A program made the position numbers and the translations under genes. Shown piece by piece: positions 61,811-64,000 of a DNA stretch of 64,000 nt (position 1 is its first letter; each line of letters opens with the position of its first letter). Location of the stretch: assembly GCF_025146565.1 (NCBI RefSeq), contig NZ_CP102258.1, positions 4,000,001 through 4,064,000 of the forward strand, given 5' to 3'. A model generated the notes under the pieces. It had not been told where the DNA came from, made no database searches, and saw nothing but the letters and a program-made list of their open reading frames with translations. The DNA is from Bacteroides eggerthii (GTDB taxonomy: Bacteria; Bacteroidota; Bacteroidia; Bacteroidales; Bacteroidaceae).

Positions 61811-61866
61811 AAAAACTTGTAACCAGTCCCTATGTAGCGTCATTATAGCTATTTAAGACTGGTCAC
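61811..61866 (-). terminator. possible terminator of the second PCMD gene
   Basis: GTGACCAGTC/GACTGGTTAC on the minus strand (61857-61866 and 61819-61828), 28-base loop, followed by AAGTTTTTG. One G-U pair in the stem. The long loop makes it uncertain. Confidence 0.4.
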
Positions 61867-61874
61867 AAACTAAT

Positions 61875-63398
61875 TTATTTTACTGAAACGGTCAATTCAT
61901 CAACTGTTAGTACACTGCCTGGTGCTCCTTCAAATTTATCACCCTCAGCACTAGAAGAACATATAATAGCAAACTTATATTTTTTATTTGCATCATACTC
62001 TTTCAAGTATTGTAATTCTACTTCAAAAGATTTAAACTCAGCTGTATTTTCACATACCTGCTTGGCTATGGCAGTTAGTTTAGTCTCATCGTAAATGTTA
62101 GTACCATCTAAAGATTCATCACCTGTCACTTCATATAAGACAGCGGAAATCAACCCCTTATCTGTCTTGCCTTGAACTATTTCACTAGAAACATCCATTG
62201 GATTATCCGGATTTACAATCGTCTTATAATATGTTTCCCCTGCCTGATATTTATAATATCCTTTCAAAGAAACTGGCTGTTCATCATACTTTATACCAAA
62301 TCTTGTACTCTTTAAAGTATTTTCTAAATCAGTTTCAAATTTACCTAAAAATAACGTACCTGCAGTGACTTTAGGCACAGTTGTTAGCATCCACATCCCC
62401 TTTGAATCAGTACTTCTAACTTCTGCAGCTCCACCTTTATATCCAGCTTCTGTCGGAGTCACAGCATATGGTGCATCCGCAGGCACGGCATTTAGAAGAA
62501 CTTTCAATAGATAAAGAGCTCCATTGCTAGTGCACCAACCATTCGATGAAAAATCCCAATAATTCAGAGGATTTTTTTCATCTGCTTCCACCATTAGTTC
62601 AAAATTCCATTCATCTTTCTCAAAAGAATATAATGCGGCTCTTCCTGAAATCGAAACCGCATATGTTTTAATAGTACCATCTTCTGCAACAACCGTATAA
62701 ACAACATTCTTACCCTTAGAGAAATCCTGTGCTACTCCACTTGCTGGAGTTACAGTTGCTTTTTCCGAGAAAGTAATAGTCGGAACCAATGCTTTCAAGT
62801 CATCGTCAACAGCCGTATCACTAACTTTGAAAGTAATAGTACCATTTTCTTCATTAATAACAGGTTGCTCTGTCACTAACTTGCTATCGAAAGAAAAAGC
62901 CGTAATCTTAGCTTCACTACTTTCAGTCCCCGTCAAACGAGTTCCTTCGTATACAACCTTTACACTCTGCTTTACGCCGCCTGCAACAGCGTCAATATCC
63001 ATATCAACCTTTACAGCACCGTTTTTAATAGTGCCTTTGGCATTAATTGTACAAGACAAAGCCTCAACTTCTAATTTCTGAGTGCCGGTAAATGCATAAG
63101 TATCACCATTTTGAGATAGCACACAATTCTTTAATTCAACATCTCCAATAGCAATTCCCATAAAACTAAAATTAGCTAAAGAAAGATTTATAGCTGAAGG
63201 ACTGGCTTTTTCAATCTTAATTTTCTGAGGTTCGGAAGGCATAGTAGTTCCTTCTACCGTCACTGTTAATGTTCCTTTATAGTTACCTGCAATTTCTTCT
63301 TCAATGACTTTTGAGTAGTCAGGATCGTCGTCGCTACAAGCTGTAAATAAACTCATTGAACAGATCAATGCAAATAAATAAAACAAATTTTTCTTCAT
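61875..63398 (-). CDS. PCMD-domain lipoprotein (paralogue 2) with calycin-like N-terminal domain
   Basis: 507 residues, lipobox MSLFTAC (Cys near residue 21). Three domains by eye: a calycin-like barrel (about 35-155, EEEIAGNYKGTLTVTVEGTTMP ... DIDAVAGGVKQSVKVVYEGTRL); an Ig-like domain (about 160-255, ITAFSFDSKLVTEQPVINEENGTITFKVSDTA ... VVYTVVAEDGTIKTYAVSISG); and a C-terminal PCMD domain (about 260-507) with TRFGIKYDEQPVSLKGYYKYQAGETYY and LTVDELTVSV. The PCMD part is a clear relative of the lipoprotein at 59.3-60.4 kb (shared RFGI.Y..PVSLKGY). It is lower in G+C than the neighbouring genes. Surface glycan binding is likely; no activity is proposed. Confidence 0.85.
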   Translation of the reverse strand: MKKNLFYLFALICSMSLFTACSDDDPDYSKVIEEEIAGNYKGTLTVTVEGTTMPSEPQKIKIEKASPSAINLSLANFSFMGIAIGDVELKNCVLSQNGDTYAFTGTQKLEVEALSCTINAKGTIKNGAVKVDMDIDAVAGGVKQSVKVVYEGTRLTGTESSEAKITAFSFDSKLVTEQPVINEENGTITFKVSDTAVDDDLKALVPTITFSEKATVTPASGVAQDFSKGKNVVYTVVAEDGTIKTYAVSISGRAALYSFEKDEWNFELMVEADEKNPLNYWDFSSNGWCTSNGALYLLKVLLNAVPADAPYAVTPTEAGYKGGAAEVRSTDSKGMWMLTTVPKVTAGTLFLGKFETDLENTLKSTRFGIKYDEQPVSLKGYYKYQAGETYYKTIVNPDNPMDVSSEIVQGKTDKGLISAVLYEVTGDESLDGTNIYDETKLTAIAKQVCENTAEFKSFEVELQYLKEYDANKKYKFAIICSSSAEGDKFEGAPGSVLTVDELTVSVK

Positions 63399-63760
63399 AT
63401 AAATACTTGTTTAGTTAATAAAATCCCTACATAGTTAAGGGGCAGTTAATATTCTCTTTTATATTTGAAGTGCAAAATAACAGTTTTTAGAACCTTTAAA
63501 CAAGGTCTTTTCTAAAAAATAGATGTTCCTTTTTTCAGAAAGGGTTAATTATAAAGATTCTTCACATTCTTAAATACTTCTATATATCCAAAAGACAGAT
63601 TGGGATGGTTGTCCACATACCTCAAAGTCGGGAAATAAAAGATTTATTGTCATTTTTGAAACGTTTTACAAAAATAATTGTTACCTTTAAAAAGTCAAAG
63701 CCCCTTATGGCAAGACAAACTGACGCATTAACCTCATTATAAACCTTTAAAGCATTTGAT
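63399..63760. other. 362-base intergenic gap upstream of aroC
   Basis: A+T-rich region between two divergent genes. It should hold both promoters, but no complete TTTG-N19-TAnnTTTG pair is visible. TATATTTG (about 63461-63468) and TACCTTTA (63682-63689) on the plus strand are partial matches. The word ACCTTTAAA recurs three times (about 63491, 63683, 63744). No ORF or stable hairpin convinces me. Confidence 0.6.
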
Positions 63761-64000
63761 ATGTTCAACTCATTTGGAAATATTCTTCGACTGACCAGTT
63801 TCGGAGAGTCACATGGCAAAGGCATAGGCGGCGTAATAGACGGATTTCCCGCAGGAATCACTATCGATATGGACTTCGTTCAATCGGAACTCGACCGCCG
63901 CCGCCCGGGACAATCACGTATCACCACCTCACGCAAGGAATCTGATAAAGTGGAATTCCTTTCCGGCATTTTCGAAGGTAAATCCACCGGCTGCCCTATC
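63761..64000 (+). CDS. aroC: chorismate synthase (N-terminal part, runs off the window)
   Basis: Last step of the shikimate pathway: EPSP to chorismate with reduced FMN. The 80 codons present start [32 protein letters not shown], which contains the family signature GESHG with the catalytic-type His, followed by [36 protein letters not shown], the second conserved block. The remainder lies beyond base 64000. The initiation codon is ATG at 63761; it is read away from the PCMD lipoprotein. Confidence 0.95.
   Translation, partial: MFNSFGNILRLTSFGESHGKGIGGVIDGFPAGITIDMDFVQSELDRRRPGQSRITTSRKESDKVEFLSGIFEGKSTGCPI

Overview
This window looks like a chromosomal segment of a gut Bacteroides or close relative (Bacteroidales). 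The evidence is a SusC/SusD pair, GH43/GH31/GH97 glycosidases, PCMD-domain lipoproteins, several promoters of the Bacteroides type (TTTG, about 19 bases, TAnnTTTG), few Shine-Dalgarno sequences, and Bacteroidetes-only families such as DUF6249 and DUF5056. I cannot fix the species. There is no phage, IS transposase, CRISPR array or rRNA operon. One tRNA gene is present.

Layout. 1-7.3 kb: a CCA-adding enzyme cut by the window edge, an unknown lipoprotein, an isolated SusCD pair and a lone receiver-domain protein. 7.4-18.2 kb: an ABC-F ATPase, an RclA-like flavoprotein disulfide reductase, and a metal-efflux operon (His/Cys-rich small protein, CusB-like, CusA-like, TolC-like), then an rRNA m5C methyltransferase. 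18.3-23.2 kb: a DUF6249/ECF sigma/DUF5056 operon, a phospholipase D family protein, thyA-folA and an Lrp/AsnC regulator. 23.4-31.5 kb: a glycosidase operon (GH43, GH31, GH97), an M64 peptidase and a GNAT acetyltransferase. 31.5-37.5 kb, minus strand: an ExbB/ExbD operon with an extra membrane protein, tRNA-Ser(GGA), TatD, an unknown gene, a polyprenyl diphosphate synthase and TonB. 37.8-40.4 kb: cmk, ispH, pfkA. 40.5-43.4 kb: a three-gene operon encoding a homologue of mammalian steroid 5-alpha-reductase, an Old Yellow Enzyme family flavoenzyme and a short-chain dehydrogenase. 43.6-48.4 kb: aconitase, isocitrate dehydrogenase and citrate synthase in one operon. 48.6-50.5 kb: an SF1 helicase. 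50.6-56.8 kb: the ilvD-ilvB-ilvN-thioesterase-ilvC operon with a leader peptide and attenuator. 57-64 kb: an SlyD-type FKBP, a CyuA/UPF0597 protein, two PCMD lipoproteins and an outer-membrane barrel protein around a structured intergenic region, and the start of aroC.

Most interesting points. (1) The 5-alpha-reductase/OYE/SDR operon is a candidate steroid or bile-acid reduction pathway. (2) The ilv operon has a classical attenuator: a leader peptide rich in Ile/Val/Leu, a terminator, and a competing antiterminator segment that overlaps the leader stop codon. (3) The gap at 61.2-61.8 kb holds two 97-bp inverted arms (93/97 identical) enclosing six tandem 22-bp dyad units. It matches no element I know. 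(4) Two other intergenic gaps (19.9 kb and 43.5 kb) hold arrays of 21-22-bp dyad units with the same architecture.

All function calls come from reading protein and DNA sequence by eye. No database search was run.
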